From: Pseudeuparius sepicola
Lineage: Eukaryota > Arthropoda > Insecta > Coleoptera > Anthribidae
DNA length: 64,000 nt
NCBI GenBank assembly: GCA_963920635.1
Contig: OY987305.1
Location: 12,005,153 to 12,069,152, forward strand
Reading direction: 5' to 3'
In this document: positions 33,864 to 45,614 of the stretch, piece after piece
How positions within the stretch are numbered: the stretch's first letter is position 1
Layout: every line of letters starts with the position of its first letter
Translations under genes and position numbers: made by a program
The notes under the pieces: model-generated
The model's input: the letters and a program-made list of their open reading frames with translations, nothing else
The model's database searches: none
What the model was told of the DNA's origin: nothing

Positions 33864-35095
33864 CTGTAACAAGATTTAGACTTTATTCCACACCCTACAA
33901 GATCTAATAAGGCAGTACATGACCTATCCAGACCTTCAGTAGCATCAGATTCAACATTTGGAGGGATGCGTTCGTGAAGGAAATAAGTGAATTCTTGAGA
34001 AACTGCATCTAACTTTTTGAATGCGATGCTTCTAAGTTTTTCTACTTTACGATTAAACTCAGAGGACATCAGATACAAGACCAGAATCTTCAGCAAGCAA
34101 GGCCAGAACCGCTTTGTTCTACCCATCATGGAGAAGGTACGGAAATAGAGACGCCATGTCAAAAGAAAGCATGCTTATGCTTTATAATATTTTACAGTTT
34201 GAAAGCTTGCTTTATGCCACTTGTGAGTTCACTGTTTTCTACATTTTCTCTGGTTCTTCGTTTTTGCTTTTTCCCGTTGTATCCCGATTTGTTATTCTCG
34301 TATTCCCTAAAATATTCCGACTATTCCGCAAAATCAATGTTCTAGCTCGCGCTGGACTCAAGCTTTAAATTGTTCATAGAATAAAAAGATACATGAGGCA
34401 TTTATTACGCCGAATTCAGCTGTAAATCTTGAAGACGTCTTTATTTGGTGAAGGGTAAAGGGCAAGTAAAAGATCAGCGAAATAAATACAGTTAGCAACT
34501 AGTTAAGAATAAAATCACTTATCATTAGAATTAGCAGGAAAACTACGATATTGTTTACGGTCTAAAGAAAATATACCAAAAGACAATAAAAAAGGTTTAA
34601 CAAGTGCTTTTAGTGGACCCCAACTAGTGCAACATAAAGAAATACCTTACGAAGATTCTATTTTGACTACTTCATATGCGAACATAAGGAATAAGCAACT
34701 AGATGACACAAAGTATATTAGGCACAGTAACGATTGCAACATTCTGCACACCACTAGACGAAAAGGGATTAATTCTGAATAATTCCCATATCCACTACAT
34801 ACATACGAGTACATAACCAAAATTGTAATGTTCCTAGTGCCTAGAAAAATTTGGAAAGGGTAGAGTTTCGTTTACAATCCCGTTGGATACGAATATTGCT
34901 TTGTAAGCCATAGCAGAGCTGGATTAAGTATTCAATTTTGTAAAGATCTCTGTTGTTGTTTATTTAGCGAACAGTGAACACAGCAAACAAGGTATTACAA
35001 TGTTGAAATAGCCCGACCAGATCTCTATGCCAACCAGCGATCGAAGGTTCGTTAGAAAGCGCACAATGTAAACAAGTTTTTGATGACTATAGGTA
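33864..35095. other. MDM1 intron with an unassigned open frame
   Basis: The minus-strand frame 33830-34162 runs through FNRKVEKLRSIAFKKLDAVS and LHERIPPNVESDATEGLDRS and reads like protein, but I recognise no family. It overlaps the acceptor region of the exon at 33863, so it could be transposon debris or, less likely, an alternative exon. Nothing else found. Confidence 0.35.
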
Positions 35096-35345
35096 CAGGG
35101 TGGGCAAAATTGGGCACTTTTAAATGGAAACTCTTATTTTTAACGGAGATAAACGAAAACTGATATCGGTGTCTGGGCTCATTTTTTATGGCGAAAACCG
35201 CAAATCAATATCTGTCAAGGTTCTTGAGTTACAGGGCGTTTTTCGAAAATGTGTGATTTCGAAAAGTGGCCGTAACTTTTTTCAGGTTGAAAATTCGACT
35301 ATCACTATTTTTGTTCCCTTTAAAAGTGTCCAATTTGACCCCCTA
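35096..35345. mobile_element. Short TA-flanked TIR element, tips CAGGGTGGGCAAAATTGG
   Basis: CAGGGTGGGCAAAATTGGGC at the left pairs with AAAAGTGTCCAATTTGACCC at the right, with TA at 35094-35095 and 35346-35347. Length 250 bp. The open frame at 35124-35435 runs across the element's right end and has no recognisable motif, so it is probably chance. Confidence 0.7.
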
Positions 35346-36344
35346 TACATTTGTACCTTTAAAATGTTAGTGCTAAGACAAGAATACAATCCAGAAGTTA
35401 AAAGGCTGAAGTGTTTGATAAGATCATATTTTTGAAATGAGGCCATTATTTGCAAAACTCGCTAAACGACATTTTTGCCAAAAATTGGTTTTAGATCAAA
35501 AAATGTTCAGTTTCATAACGCGAATCGTTGGTCAAGTCAGTCCCGCCCAAAACAAGCTCCTTTGTACCTAAATGTAACATCAAAAAAGCTAGTTATTTGC
35601 AAAGCTAGCCCTATATGCTTCACGGAATTAGTTGCAAAACTGGCTGAATGCGTTAGAATCTTGTCTATACGTTATACCTACAAGGGTTAGAACCAATAGT
35701 GTGCTTATGATCACATGATTTGGTGTCGCCGTAGCCGTGAAGGCGGTGATTGAATGTCCTACACTTATTTATGTTAGAAAATGTTTTTCTTTGTTAATTT
35801 TGTTGTCACGCTATTTTTAATCTATGCATTTTGTTTATTATTTTTTTTGCAAAATGATTAGTTTTAGGTTTCTAATTAGCGGTTTTGTTTTTCTGTTCCT
35901 GCTAAAGAGAACATCTGAGGCCCAACAAAATTCAGAACGAGCAATTCCGGTGGCCCAAATTCGCTATCTCTCTGACTGTCAGCCGACTTAGATGAAAATT
36001 TCGAGTGAAATTAGCTAGAATAACACAATTGGCAGCGCTGCGCTGTGCAGTTTCGATTAAACCTAGCCAATCCCGTTTCATAATACGTCTGGATCCCAAC
36101 GTGCTGACCGGAACTAATTCCGCTGCAGACGAACGCGATTGGCAAACAAATATCGCGACGAAGGAGGAGTGTTTGAATGTCATAATCGAGCCAGGATTTA
36201 AGTTTTATGTTATGCAAAGTCCCTGTAGGGCTCTTAGATTAACACACCAGGGAGGTAAAGCGTAAAGCAACAGAAACTGGAGAAACAGAAACATATACTA
36301 TGTGTATCTAAATATTTCAAGTATAGGCACAGAATATACCTATA
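35346..36344. other. MDM1 intron with a GC-richer patch
   Basis: About 35900-36240 is less AT-rich than its surroundings and open on both strands (36005-36265 plus; 35932-36183 minus). No motif is recognisable, and it is more likely old transposon DNA than an exon. I saw no strong splice-site pair there. Confidence 0.35.
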
Positions 36345-37524
36345 CAGGGTGTTTCTAAATTATGGTGCCAACGTAGTATGACAGATAGAAAATGTCATTT
36401 TGAAAAAAAAAATTCCCATAAACATAGGTCCTAAAATGCATAACAAGAAAGTTACAGGATGTTGAAAGTATAGTTTGAAAAACATCTTTATCGCAATAAC
36501 TTCTACAGAAGTTATGCAATTTAAATGAAACTTATTGGTGCAATTCTTTATTAACTTAAGTGCAACAATTTTGTGTAAAAACGATTTATTCCCATCGACC
36601 AGAGGCGGAGGGGCGGGGTAGCACAATGGGTTTTCTACTCATAACTATTTTGAGGTTATCTTTTTGGTCTCGCCGGTTCATCATTTTAGTGCATCTTTTT
36701 ATTTTACAAAAATGTACTCTTGTTGCATAACGATAAAATCGATAAAATCAACCGTTTGCGTTGAAATCGGCAAAATGTGCCCCATTGTTAACTCCAAAAT
36801 TCCAAAAATAAAATTATCGCCTACCGCATTTAAATGTTTTACAGATGAATTGTATGTTCAAAATTAAGAAAAAATGCCTAATGGATATTGAGTAAAACAT
36901 CTCTGGTTTTGCTGAAATATGAGTTTCAAAATATTGTCGACTTCAATCAGTTCCATTTTGAAAGCGAAAATTTTTTGATAAATAGTTCATAGGGAATTTT
37001 TTGCCACTTTAAATGGTACAATTATTTTGTAAAATTTGAAAGCGGTAGTTGAAAATTTTATTTTTCGAATTTTGGAGTTAACAGGTGTTTTGGAGCACAT
37101 TTTTCCGATTTCAACGCAAACGGTTGATTTTATCGTTATGAAACAAGAGTACATTTTTGTTGCAAAATAAAAAGATGCACTAAAATGATGAACCGGCGAG
37201 ACCAAAAAGATAACCTCAAAATAGTTATGAGTAGAAAACCCATCGTGCTACCCCGCCCCTCCGCCTCTGGTCGATGGGAATAAATCGTTTTTACACAAAA
37301 TTGTTGCACTTAAGTTAATAAAGAATTGCACCAATAAGTTTCATTTAAATTGCATAACTTCTGTAGAAGTTATTGCGATAAAGATGTTTTTCAAACTATA
37401 CTTTCATCACCCTGTAACTTTCTTATTGTGCATTTTAGAACCCATGTTTATAGGAAACATTTTGTTCAAAATGACATTTTCTATCTGACATATTACGTTG
37501 GCACCATAATTTAGAAACACCCTG
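36345..37524. mobile_element. 1.18-kb foldback element
   Basis: Palindrome from CAGGGTGTTTCTAAATTATG to its complement, with TA at 36343-36344 and 37525-37526. Arms of ~500 bp are very similar, including a GC-rich block GACCAGAGGCGGAGGGGCGG and its complement. Inner arms (GGTTCATCATTTTAGTGCAT, AAATCAACCGTTTGCGTTG) match the core of 26519-27206. The mirrored open frames at 36664-36867 and 36987-37205, both starting MVSPVHHFSASF, are products of the palindrome and not genes. Confidence 0.92.
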
Positions 37525-38501
37525 TATAGCCTACGGCAAAGGGCTATTTATTCTGTGCTCCTAGGTATAAACAACTATACCTGCCATAGGTAGGCATCAA
37601 GAACTTACAACAGATTAATAAGAGCTATAACGATAACTAGTGTAGAAATAAAAGAAATACATTTTGGATGCATGTACCACAACATTTAAACTATAGAATT
37701 TATTTATTATAATCCCAGATTTGAATGATATTTTATTCATCGCAATGTTTTTCCACTGCATTTATCAAAATAATGGTACAGATGTGAATATTGTGGATAG
37801 ATTTGTAAAAAAGTAATTTTTGCTAATCTAGTTTTATTTATAATTTAAACAAACACTTATTTAATTACAGTGTAGTATCATCATTTAATGATAGTTAAAT
37901 TTTAAATCAGTCATTGTCGTGGCAATCTCTGATATTGACCGAATATGGATTAACCCTGCATTTCTATAGGTTGTCATATAATAATTATAAAAAATATACT
38001 ATAGGTTAACAATCAATATAAGCAGGTACAAACTTTCTGAAGAAAGATTGTAACTACCTACAGTTTTGTGGTTTCCAAAGACCCTATTGTTTTTAAAAGC
38101 AATTGAACTAAAAATAATTTTTATTTGTTGCAAACAATACACTGACTTCTATCTTTACGACTTTAAGTAAATACTTATTGTTAAAAAACAATATACACGA
38201 CTTCCACATACAAAAAAATGCAGAAACTTAAATAGTACGTTAATTAGTGAGGCAACCTAATAAGTAATATGAATTTTACTTATTTTCTGTCATTGACCTA
38301 ATTCCATTTCGCAACTTTTAAGTATATGGCAAGAGCGAGTTACTAACTTCTGGCGACATACCCATACGAAGTCGTATAAGTAGACAACTAAATAATGTAG
38401 AAAGTGTAAAACAAAGTTCTGAACTTCTACATAAGAAACGAGAAACAGAAGTATTTAGAATTCGCGCAAAAAAAGGCTTCGGAAGTTTGATCTTTACTTA
38501 C
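37525..38501. other. MDM1 intron sequence
   Basis: AT-rich sequence with no recognised exon or complete element. Confidence 0.5.
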
Positions 38502-38522
38502 TTGAACTTCGGGACGAGCCAT
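38502..38522 (-). CDS. Possible alternative first exon of MDM1
   Basis: On the minus strand an ATG opens MARPEVQ and runs straight into a consensus donor, TTCAA|GTAAGTAAAG, in phase 0. The next exon at 33863 also starts in phase 0, so a short-form transcript could read MARPEVQ-DRDSGLL. The DNA upstream (38520-38620) is richer in CpG than its surroundings. This is speculative: a 7-codon exon can arise by chance, and no promoter element is clear. Confidence 0.25.
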
Positions 38523-39783
38523 TCCGTCTAGGCCGACGTCACATTAAAAATTTAACCCCGAAACTTTTAAGCGAAATTGAATTTTCTCCCGTCTCGTTTG
38601 GTCGTTTTTCAGTGGATGCATCGAAATAATTGATCCGAAAAATTACTGCAACTTCAAGTTTTAGGTTTTGGCAGCGCATCTATATTATTATATGCGCCGT
38701 CCGCTCATCTCTAAACTAAACCAATTTAATTATTATTTCGACGTTTAAATTATTGAAAACTATTCCAAGGACGTAGCAATAAAGAGCTGGGAGATTTAAT
38801 TAGAGAAATACGGCGAAAATGGGGCATGGAATTCGTTATATACGCCTTGTTTATTTTCCTCGCGGTAAAGCTAAAAACGACATTAAATCAAACATCATTA
38901 TAGCGTAGGTATTTTTAGATAATGGAATTCTTTATTTAAGAGAATAAGTGAGAAAGGTTGCGGAAGGGACTGCCAAAATCATGTTAGCTATATAAACACG
39001 TTGCTGCTACACCATTGTTTGATAAAAGAAAGTTTTTCACAAACCCTTTAGATGTTGGATACCAAAGAGGAAAAACTAAACTGTAAGTGATGAGAAAGCT
39101 CGAACGAGGAGTAAAAAGTTGGTGGGATTCCATTTGTTACTGCTTACACTGCGGTTAAAGTGTTAAAGTTAAAATACAACTTGCTATTTTATTTGCTTAT
39201 ATTATGTTATTACCCGATAAGGAAACTATGATTTTTCTATTAAATTTTTCGCATTAATTTGTTTTCTAAATTAAACAACTTATCAGGGGTTTTCTGGCTA
39301 AAGGAACACATTATAGTCGAAATATATTCGTCGGTTTGTTAGAAGAGTAACTGAAAGATGAGTATTTTAAAAAATAGATTAACCTAAAGTTATTTTATGA
39401 TTAGAAAAACATGAATGACCCAACCACAAAGTCCTTTATTTTTGTTGCAGTTTAGCTAATGTTTAAGAGTTTAGGTACTATCGAAAAAAGGTGTAAACTG
39501 CCGTTCATTGAATGTGCTTGTACAATTATTAAAATATTAAAACTTATTTGATGATAAGCCCATTGTTCAAGGAAAATACCCAATATCTGAGAAATTTGAA
39601 AATATGTAAGGTATTAGTAATCTTTTTTTATCGACATGCATGAAGCAACTTCAGACCACGGTAAGCAATTTCCCTACAACCTAACCTTTATACTCTGTGA
39701 TTCGATATCATAACCTCAATTATTATTCGAGTTTGCACAAATTGTATTTGACCGTTATAAATTATTAGAAAATTAAATAATGA
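38523..39783. other. MDM1 intron sequence
   Basis: AT-rich, no recognised exon or element apart from the CpG-richer stretch near 38520-38620, mentioned under the possible first exon. Confidence 0.5.
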
Positions 39784-39817
39784 TTTTCTTTTGCACCAAA
39801 ACTTTGTTTTTTGCACC

Positions 39818-39853
39818 CGACGCGCGTTACGCTAACCATATTAGCATCATCAG
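39818..39853 (-). ncRNA. Hammerhead-like motif in left end of the Penelope-like element
   Basis: Minus strand: CTGATGA, stem II GCTAA/TTAGC (perfect), GTAA in place of GAAA, then CGCGCGTC, giving a palindromic ACGCGCGT stem III and GTC cleavage triplet. The A-to-T change in GAAA should abolish activity. Confidence 0.6.
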
Positions 39854-39928
39854 GAGATGATTAAGTTTAATCCACTTCCTGCTAACCCAGTAGGTTTTTA
39901 ATATTAGGTACTAGGTAACCCCAAGGAC

Positions 39929-40294
39929 AAAATTAATCTTTTAGAAAAAAGTGGAATATATGAAGTTAGCAGCTGTTCAGATTGTAATCAAAAGTATGTT
40001 TGACAAACTAGACGTTCCATAAAAACTAGATTTAACGAACATATAATATGGTACATTTAAAATATGGTCGACTGGAAAAATCGAGCATTGCTGAACATGG
40101 AAATAATCATAGAATAACAAGAGAAAATTTAAAAATAATTAAGTATCTACCTGAGATTATTAAATGCTTATGAAAGTCTGGAAATTTCAAAATGTAAATT
40201 TAGTTTAAATAACGATAAGGGACCAAGGGCCAATCCCCTACAGCCCCTTATACATGTTAATAAACTGACAGGTAGAAACTTAAGAATAACATAG
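39929..40294 (+). pseudogene. Penelope-like GIY-YIG endonuclease C-terminus
   Basis: From about 39929 the frame reads DKINLLEKSGIYEVSSCSDC, then NQKYV, a TGA stop where the YIG glycine belongs, and QTRRSIKTRFNEHI. After a frameshift near 40050 it continues LKYGRLEKSSIAEHGNNHRI, and after another near 40165 ESLEISKCKFSLNNDKGPRA to a TAG at 40292-40294. GIY, the Cys pair, the TRxxEH helix and the AEH..NNH motif are the hallmarks of the endonuclease that nicks the target for retrotransposition in Penelope-like elements. The reverse transcriptase is absent. Confidence 0.85.
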
Positions 40295-40357
40295 TAGTTA
40301 GTTCACAATATAAATAGAATAGGTTAGGAATAAGTAGATTAGATTTGGAATCATCTC

Positions 40358-40392
40358 CTGATGATGCTAACATGGTTATCGAAACGCTCGTT
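40358..40392 (+). ncRNA. Hammerhead-like motif in right end of the Penelope-like element
   Basis: CTGATGA, stem II GCTAAC/GTTATC with one mismatch, GAAA intact, then CGCTCGTT. The sister copy reads ACGCGCGT-C; here one stem III base is changed and the site would be GTT. All core bases are present, so this copy is closest to intact of the pair. Confidence 0.6.
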
Positions 40393-40440
40393 GAGTGAAA
40401 AAAACAAAGTTTTGGTGTGTGGACTTAAGCAAAAGAAGTA

Positions 40441-40882
40441 TTTTTTAAGTGCCAAAGGTGCCTGATTCCCAACTTAAATAATGATTAATTCCTAAATTTC
40501 CCTGCGTAGTTCAGACAGTTGATTGATAGCGTTGCCTGCATAGTTATAAACATTTCTATAAAATCGATCTTTTGAAGGTCAAACTATCACAACAGAAAGT
40601 TTATGTTGAATTCTTATTTTTTTTTGTTTGACTTTTTTCGTGGGTGTCAACTTCATTTCAGCACTTTATTTGTATTCAACGCCAGCACCTTTTGCTAAAA
40701 TACTTAGTACATTTGCCCATAGCTTTCGACCTTTACAGGCGATACAAATATTGATACCGCATCGGTTTACACTTTACATAGCCTATTTATATGCCTACAG
40801 ATATCTACTTGAATCTACTTAGGTATCTAAAACAATAACTGATCAAATCTACATCTATTTCGGCTTCTGTTCTGCTCTTTAC
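40441..40882. other. MDM1 intron sequence
   Basis: No element recognised. The frame at 40628-40822 (plus) is not like any family. Confidence 0.45.
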
Positions 40883-41026
40883 CGTGTTGTCCAGGTCAGG
40901 GTCGGAGTCGCGCCTAGTTCCCCCAGGACCGTCTTCAGGTATAACGGCTGCGCGCGCAGACCGCGCAGGGCCCTCCGATTTGCTGCGCCTCGAAGGTCTC
41001 CAACCAACTCCGGAACGCTCTTCCGA
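40883..41026 (-). CDS. MDM1: MDM1 exon, basic RSKSEGP region
   Basis: Acceptor TTCCTTTCGATTGCAG above 41026 and donor CAACACG|GTAAAGAGC, phase 0 at both ends, 144 nt (48 codons). It encodes SEERSGVGWRPSRRSKSEGP, then ARSARAAVIPEDGPGGTRRD and SDPDLDNT. The RSKSEGP pattern and the phase link to the TEYxxxF exon support MDM1. It is richer in GC than its surroundings, as expected for coding DNA here. An in-frame ATG (41047) lies 7 codons upstream of the acceptor, so a transcript starting there is an alternative. Confidence 0.75.
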
Positions 41027-41976
41027 CTGCAATCGAAAGGAACTCATCGCATGTGGATGAAACGGAAGTCGACAAAATACCTAAGCGTCTGTTGCCAACC
41101 CTATATTGACATTTCATAACAAAACATTGGTTATTTGTTTTGGACCCTGGTATACACCCTGTTTAGTCCATGTATTCCAACAAGACGCGTTTTATTTTCT
41201 GAATGAAATAACAGAAATAAAGAAATTTTAAAGTTCGTAATAAAAGTAGGAAAGCGCATTTTATAATCTCTCCTTATATAAAATAAACTTGGCAGTCACC
41301 GAATAATTATAATTTTGTTCCGTGCTACGATATCATAATTTAGAAATAGAGCTAGATAATAAAAATGTATATGTATTATACACAGCAAACTTAGTAAAAT
41401 TGAATGATTTTATTTTAGGTCAGTTTACTAAAACTCATTTGAATGAAATATGCGTTCAGAAAAAATATAGAGTATAGAGATATATCAAATTGAAAGACTT
41501 TTCTATACAATATTTTTCTAAATTTTTTCTTCAAAAAAATGCAAAATTTGGCAGATTAAATAAAATGACGTAATTGCCTTTGAGCACGTCATTTGACGTA
41601 ATTTGTTAAGTAAAAATAATTGGCAACATCGAAATTTACTTAAATCGAATAATAAAAATATGTCTCATTTAATGCAGACTTATGTGCCACAATGTATATT
41701 GAATATTGTTGCTTCACTATAATTTCTAAGATTACCTACTACTTTTATACCTATTGGTTCATGTATTATTTAAAACTTAGTTTTTATTGAAAATAAAAAT
41801 ATTTGTCTTTAATTTCCTTTATTTCTTGAAATTTCAAGAAATGTCCATGAAAATAAAGGAGATGCTAGAAAGCCTACTTTCATATTTCATTTTAAAAAAT
41901 AACAAAACTAAAGGGAATCTGAATATACTATCTTGAGTTTGATATTTTAACTAAGATAAGTTAACAAAGAAATTAT
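41027..41976. other. Start of the 20-kb MDM1 intron
   Basis: AT-rich; a CAACTGTTTAGT-like stray tip (ACACCCTGTTTAG near 41155) may be the end of an eroded TA element. Nothing else recognised. Confidence 0.45.
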
Positions 41977-42292
41977 CTATACTAGAATCAAGTAACTCTT
42001 ACGCCTGGCGTAAATAAAAGCACGTGATCGATGACGTTCCGCGAAATAAGGCGATTGGTCAATAGGCCATAAAATATCAGCGCGTCTGGCAATAGGGATG
42101 TACTCGATCGCGAAAGCGTATTTATGCGGTTTTATCTTGTTGTTTTCAGGTATTTAGACACTGCCACAAATAATTTTATCAATTGTAGAAGTAAAATTAA
42201 ATAAAGGTCGTGCCTCGGTGCGGTTCTGGCGAAAATCTCAACGCACACGTTCTTGTTTACATCAGGCGTAAGAGTTATTTGTTTTAGTATAG
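41977..42292. mobile_element. MITE copy 1, tips CTATACTA
   Basis: Left CTATACTAGAATCAAGTAAC then TCTTACGCCTGGCGTAAA pairs with the right end TTACATCAGGCGTAAGAGTT...TTTTAGTATAG, giving TIRs of ~40 bp. Length 316 bp. The interior holds TTTATCTTGTTGTTTTCAG, which looks like a splice acceptor, and AAATTAAATAAAGG, which contains AATAAA. A second copy lies at 51858-52212. Confidence 0.82.
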
Positions 42293-45200
42293 GTGCCAAA
42301 ACGAATAAAAATATTCCTCTCGCCGAAACTCTGATTTTCTAGCAGTTTCTTAGTACTTTCGTTCGCTGGATGTTAAACTCTTCCTCGCTTTTCCATCACT
42401 TAAACTGAAGGGAATTTAAATGAAAAATTATATAGCAAAACTGCTAACTTACTCTGTCTAAACTTTTCTGCATAAAATCTGATCTTTGCAAGATTCTTTA
42501 AAATAACTTGCTTATACTGAAGTTAACGAACCGAATGCTGAGAAACTAATTAACAAAGATCTAAAACTCTTCGTCTTCATTTTACATTAAATGTTATAAA
42601 TTTATACCGATGATAGCAAATGTTTCAATGATTTCAAATTTTCCACAAACAAAAAAAATGAGCTTTAAATGAGCTTTAATCAAAAAAACTATTTGACAAC
42701 AATTCCACCAGCATCAGGGTTGGCAACAATAGCACAGTATTAACTGTCCTGTGACAATGGGAACTGTACAGAATGGCAATTTACTTAAGGCAATTATTGT
42801 TGTTACTGTATGTTCATAGAAATTGTCACTCCATTTACGAAACTTATCCAATACACGAAAATACCTTTCCATGGTGCTAAAACATGTTGATTACTGTTGC
42901 ATATTGGAAATTCCGTGATAGATTGGTGCATCAGACATTCGCCCAATTACATTGTTGTATCATTTATCAACGGGCAACATTTAAATTGTGCTTGTTTCGC
43001 TTGGTTGCATGCACCATGAAAAGGCTTATTTCATACAGAAGTAGTTTTATTAATATTCCTCGGTGCAATCAATTCACGTGTCCTTAGGTTCGTTCAGGAA
43101 GTTGCACATTAACGTCAATAATTGGAGTTTTATTAATAGCATCAAGGAGACCTTGATCGAGAAAGGATTGATATCCTCGAGGACAAGGGAATTTTGCACA
43201 TTTACAGATAAAAAGTAATAAATAATTTTGAAAAACATCACCAAGTTTTGGTGGTAATGTTTTCAGTGCTGCATCCTCAACATTCTAATGACATAAAGAT
43301 GTCTATTTACAATGAAGTAAGACGTCAACAAAAGTGAAAAGCGATAGCAGACATATCAATGCCTTTAAGCCAAACAAACTTAACGATATGTAAGCGATAG
43401 CTAAATTTCTTAGAATGTGTCGTTAAAAATTAGGTACTTAATAAGCTTAAGCCCTGCTATATTTTATAATAATTATCGTATCCGCATTTTTTAAAATTAT
43501 ATTCACTAAAACGGTTTGTTGAAATCTGTTGCACGTAAATTTGCCCACAATGTTCGGTGTATATTATTAGTATATTATAATATAGTATTAGTGGAATATA
43601 GAATAGAGTAACCATTAATTTTTTTTATAAGGAATTACTTTATTTGGACTAGCGGAATCTCGTTCACAGATGAGCAATTCTTTATGCGACACAAAATAGG
43701 CATTAAAAATAAGATTTATTTAATAAAAAAGAAAGAAGAAAGAAACCACAGGTAATACCGCAATGACTTCGAAATCGAAATTAAAATAGATTGAATGTCC
43801 GCGTTCAGGACGATTTCCAACAAACGTATTGTGTCAAAGACGAAACGCAATGCACGCTTCCGAACATGCGGGTACGAATATCGCGAGACTGTCGGATTTA
43901 CAAAATTTAAAAGTCCCTTTTGTCGAAAGCTTACAGAACATATCAAACTTGTATATTTTAGAATGATATTTTTGTCGCGTATTAAAATTAGATCGGTCAA
44001 AACAACGCTTACACTTATAGTTGTTCCACATGTTCTCCTATGTAATGTATGGTTTGAAGATGCATCACTAAATTTTTCCTGTAGTCTTCACAGCATGCAC
44101 AGTTGTACAATAATACATGCCTCACGGAAACTATACAAGAAGTAACCTCGTGATGCATGTAGAACTCGGTTAAAGCTAACTACATCTACCTCAAATGCCC
44201 TACTTAACTACTTGGGTAAATACATATTTCAGATGCCTCGCAAGCATGCTACTTTTTGAGCTGAAGCGAGTGGTAGTCATATTTTACCTAGCGCTTCCAA
44301 TCTAATTCTATAGGCTTAATAGTTACTTGCAGGGCAATATGTTTTAAAATTATTTTCCCGACAGTTTTGGAAAAATATCTCGATACCCATAGATTTGTAC
44401 TACACTATGCTTTATGGAGCTGTTGTTTTAGACTGTTAATTTCGCTAAAAAAAATTTCTAAATTTTTTATACAGAATTCATTTTTCGTAGAAAGATATTT
44501 TCTTTAGTTAGTGGTCCCAAAAGAACTAATGCGTTTGTTTACTAACGATTAAAGCGTATTTTCTCCCCGATTTTTCGCATCGTGAAAAAACAAGTTTTTT
44601 TCGAGCTCACCCTTGAAACGGCTTTCAGGACGAAAAAGCTTTACATAAGTTGAACATCGGTAAACAACTAGAAATGGAACACGGCACACAGTCGGTGCGT
44701 TTTCATTCTGTAAACGCAAAACAGAAACAGTGTTTGGAGTGTTTATTTAGCTCTATTTCGACGTTTAAATTTCAAAAAGCCCGCAAAATTTTACGCAAAA
44801 GCCCACAATATCCAGTAATTGGATTAAACGGGCTTTAAGTATTCCCTACAAAGGCGGAAGAACTTTAATAAATGTGGCTTCATCCAATCGGAAAACTCGC
44901 ATTCATATTTATACAGAGAATATACCAACTTTTTATCCCAATGGCCCAGTAAATTGAAATTTATATTTAAGCTCCTTCCCTTTGTATTCCCCGTTTTCGC
45001 GTGCTTTATATATTATTCCGGTGTGATCTATGAGTGTTTTTGTATGGGATACTTTTCCATTTTTCAAATTTCAGAAGGCAGCTGAAATAAATATTTTCTG
45101 ATTTTATATTAATTTGTTGATGGGCACTGTATTTTTGAACTTTTGTGGATTGCGATAAGCCATATCTAACTCCTCTAAAGTTATATAAAATTACTAGGTA

Positions 45201-45614
45201 CGTATTATCATAGAATAAAGGAGATATCATTAGTCAGAAGCATTGTTGAAACCGGTCGCAAAAATCGCATCATACCAACTTTCAAACTTTAATTTTCGAA
45301 CGAAAAATAAAACCCCAAATGGTAATGTCTTACAACTGTCAGGACTCGATATCAAGTTGAGGAATACCTAGATATTTTAATTTAGTTAGTTAGTTTTTAT
45401 ATAAATGTTATGCAAAATATTTGGTGTGCTTCGCGGAAATTTCAACAATGGTTCTGAAAGTCAATGTAGCTTTGTCTATGGTATTATGCTAAAAATAAAA
45501 ATAGAAGTTTTTTTTTAATCCAAGGATTAAGCAGCTGAGTGGAATAATTTCTAAGTAGCTTTTTACCAGTTTGTTACTACCGTTTTGTTTTTCCTGGTCG
45601 TTATTCGATAAAAA
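42293..45614. other. MDM1 intron sequence
   Basis: Mostly AT-rich. Overlapping open frames at 43716-44145 on both strands lack recognisable domains. The frame at 44650-44838 is also unassigned. No exon with convincing splice sites and no complete element were seen. Confidence 0.4.

Larger units (their letters stand above)
39784..40440 (+). mobile_element. 5'-truncated Penelope-like retroelement with inverted ends
   Basis: Terminal segments at about 39784-39860 and 40350-40440 are inverted copies of each other (TTCTTTTGC, CCAAAACTTTG, ATCATCAGGAGATGATT and complements), and each contains a hammerhead-like motif. Between them is the C-terminal GIY-YIG endonuclease relic. Penelope-like elements often insert as 5'-truncated copies with inverted terminal repeats, and their repeats are known to carry minimal hammerhead ribozymes. 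The element lies in the MDM1 intron between exons at 40883 and 33863, antisense to the gene. Confidence 0.82.

Noticed and set aside
35124..35435. 103-codon plus-strand frame
   Set aside because: Crosses the right end of a TIR element and has no motif.
36664..37205. Two mirrored frames both starting MVSPVHHFSASF
   Set aside because: They are the same sequence read from the two arms of a palindrome; no domain and no gene context.
43716..44145. Overlapping 94- and 116-codon frames as a retroelement gene
   Set aside because: No reverse transcriptase, integrase or endonuclease motif could be found in either frame.
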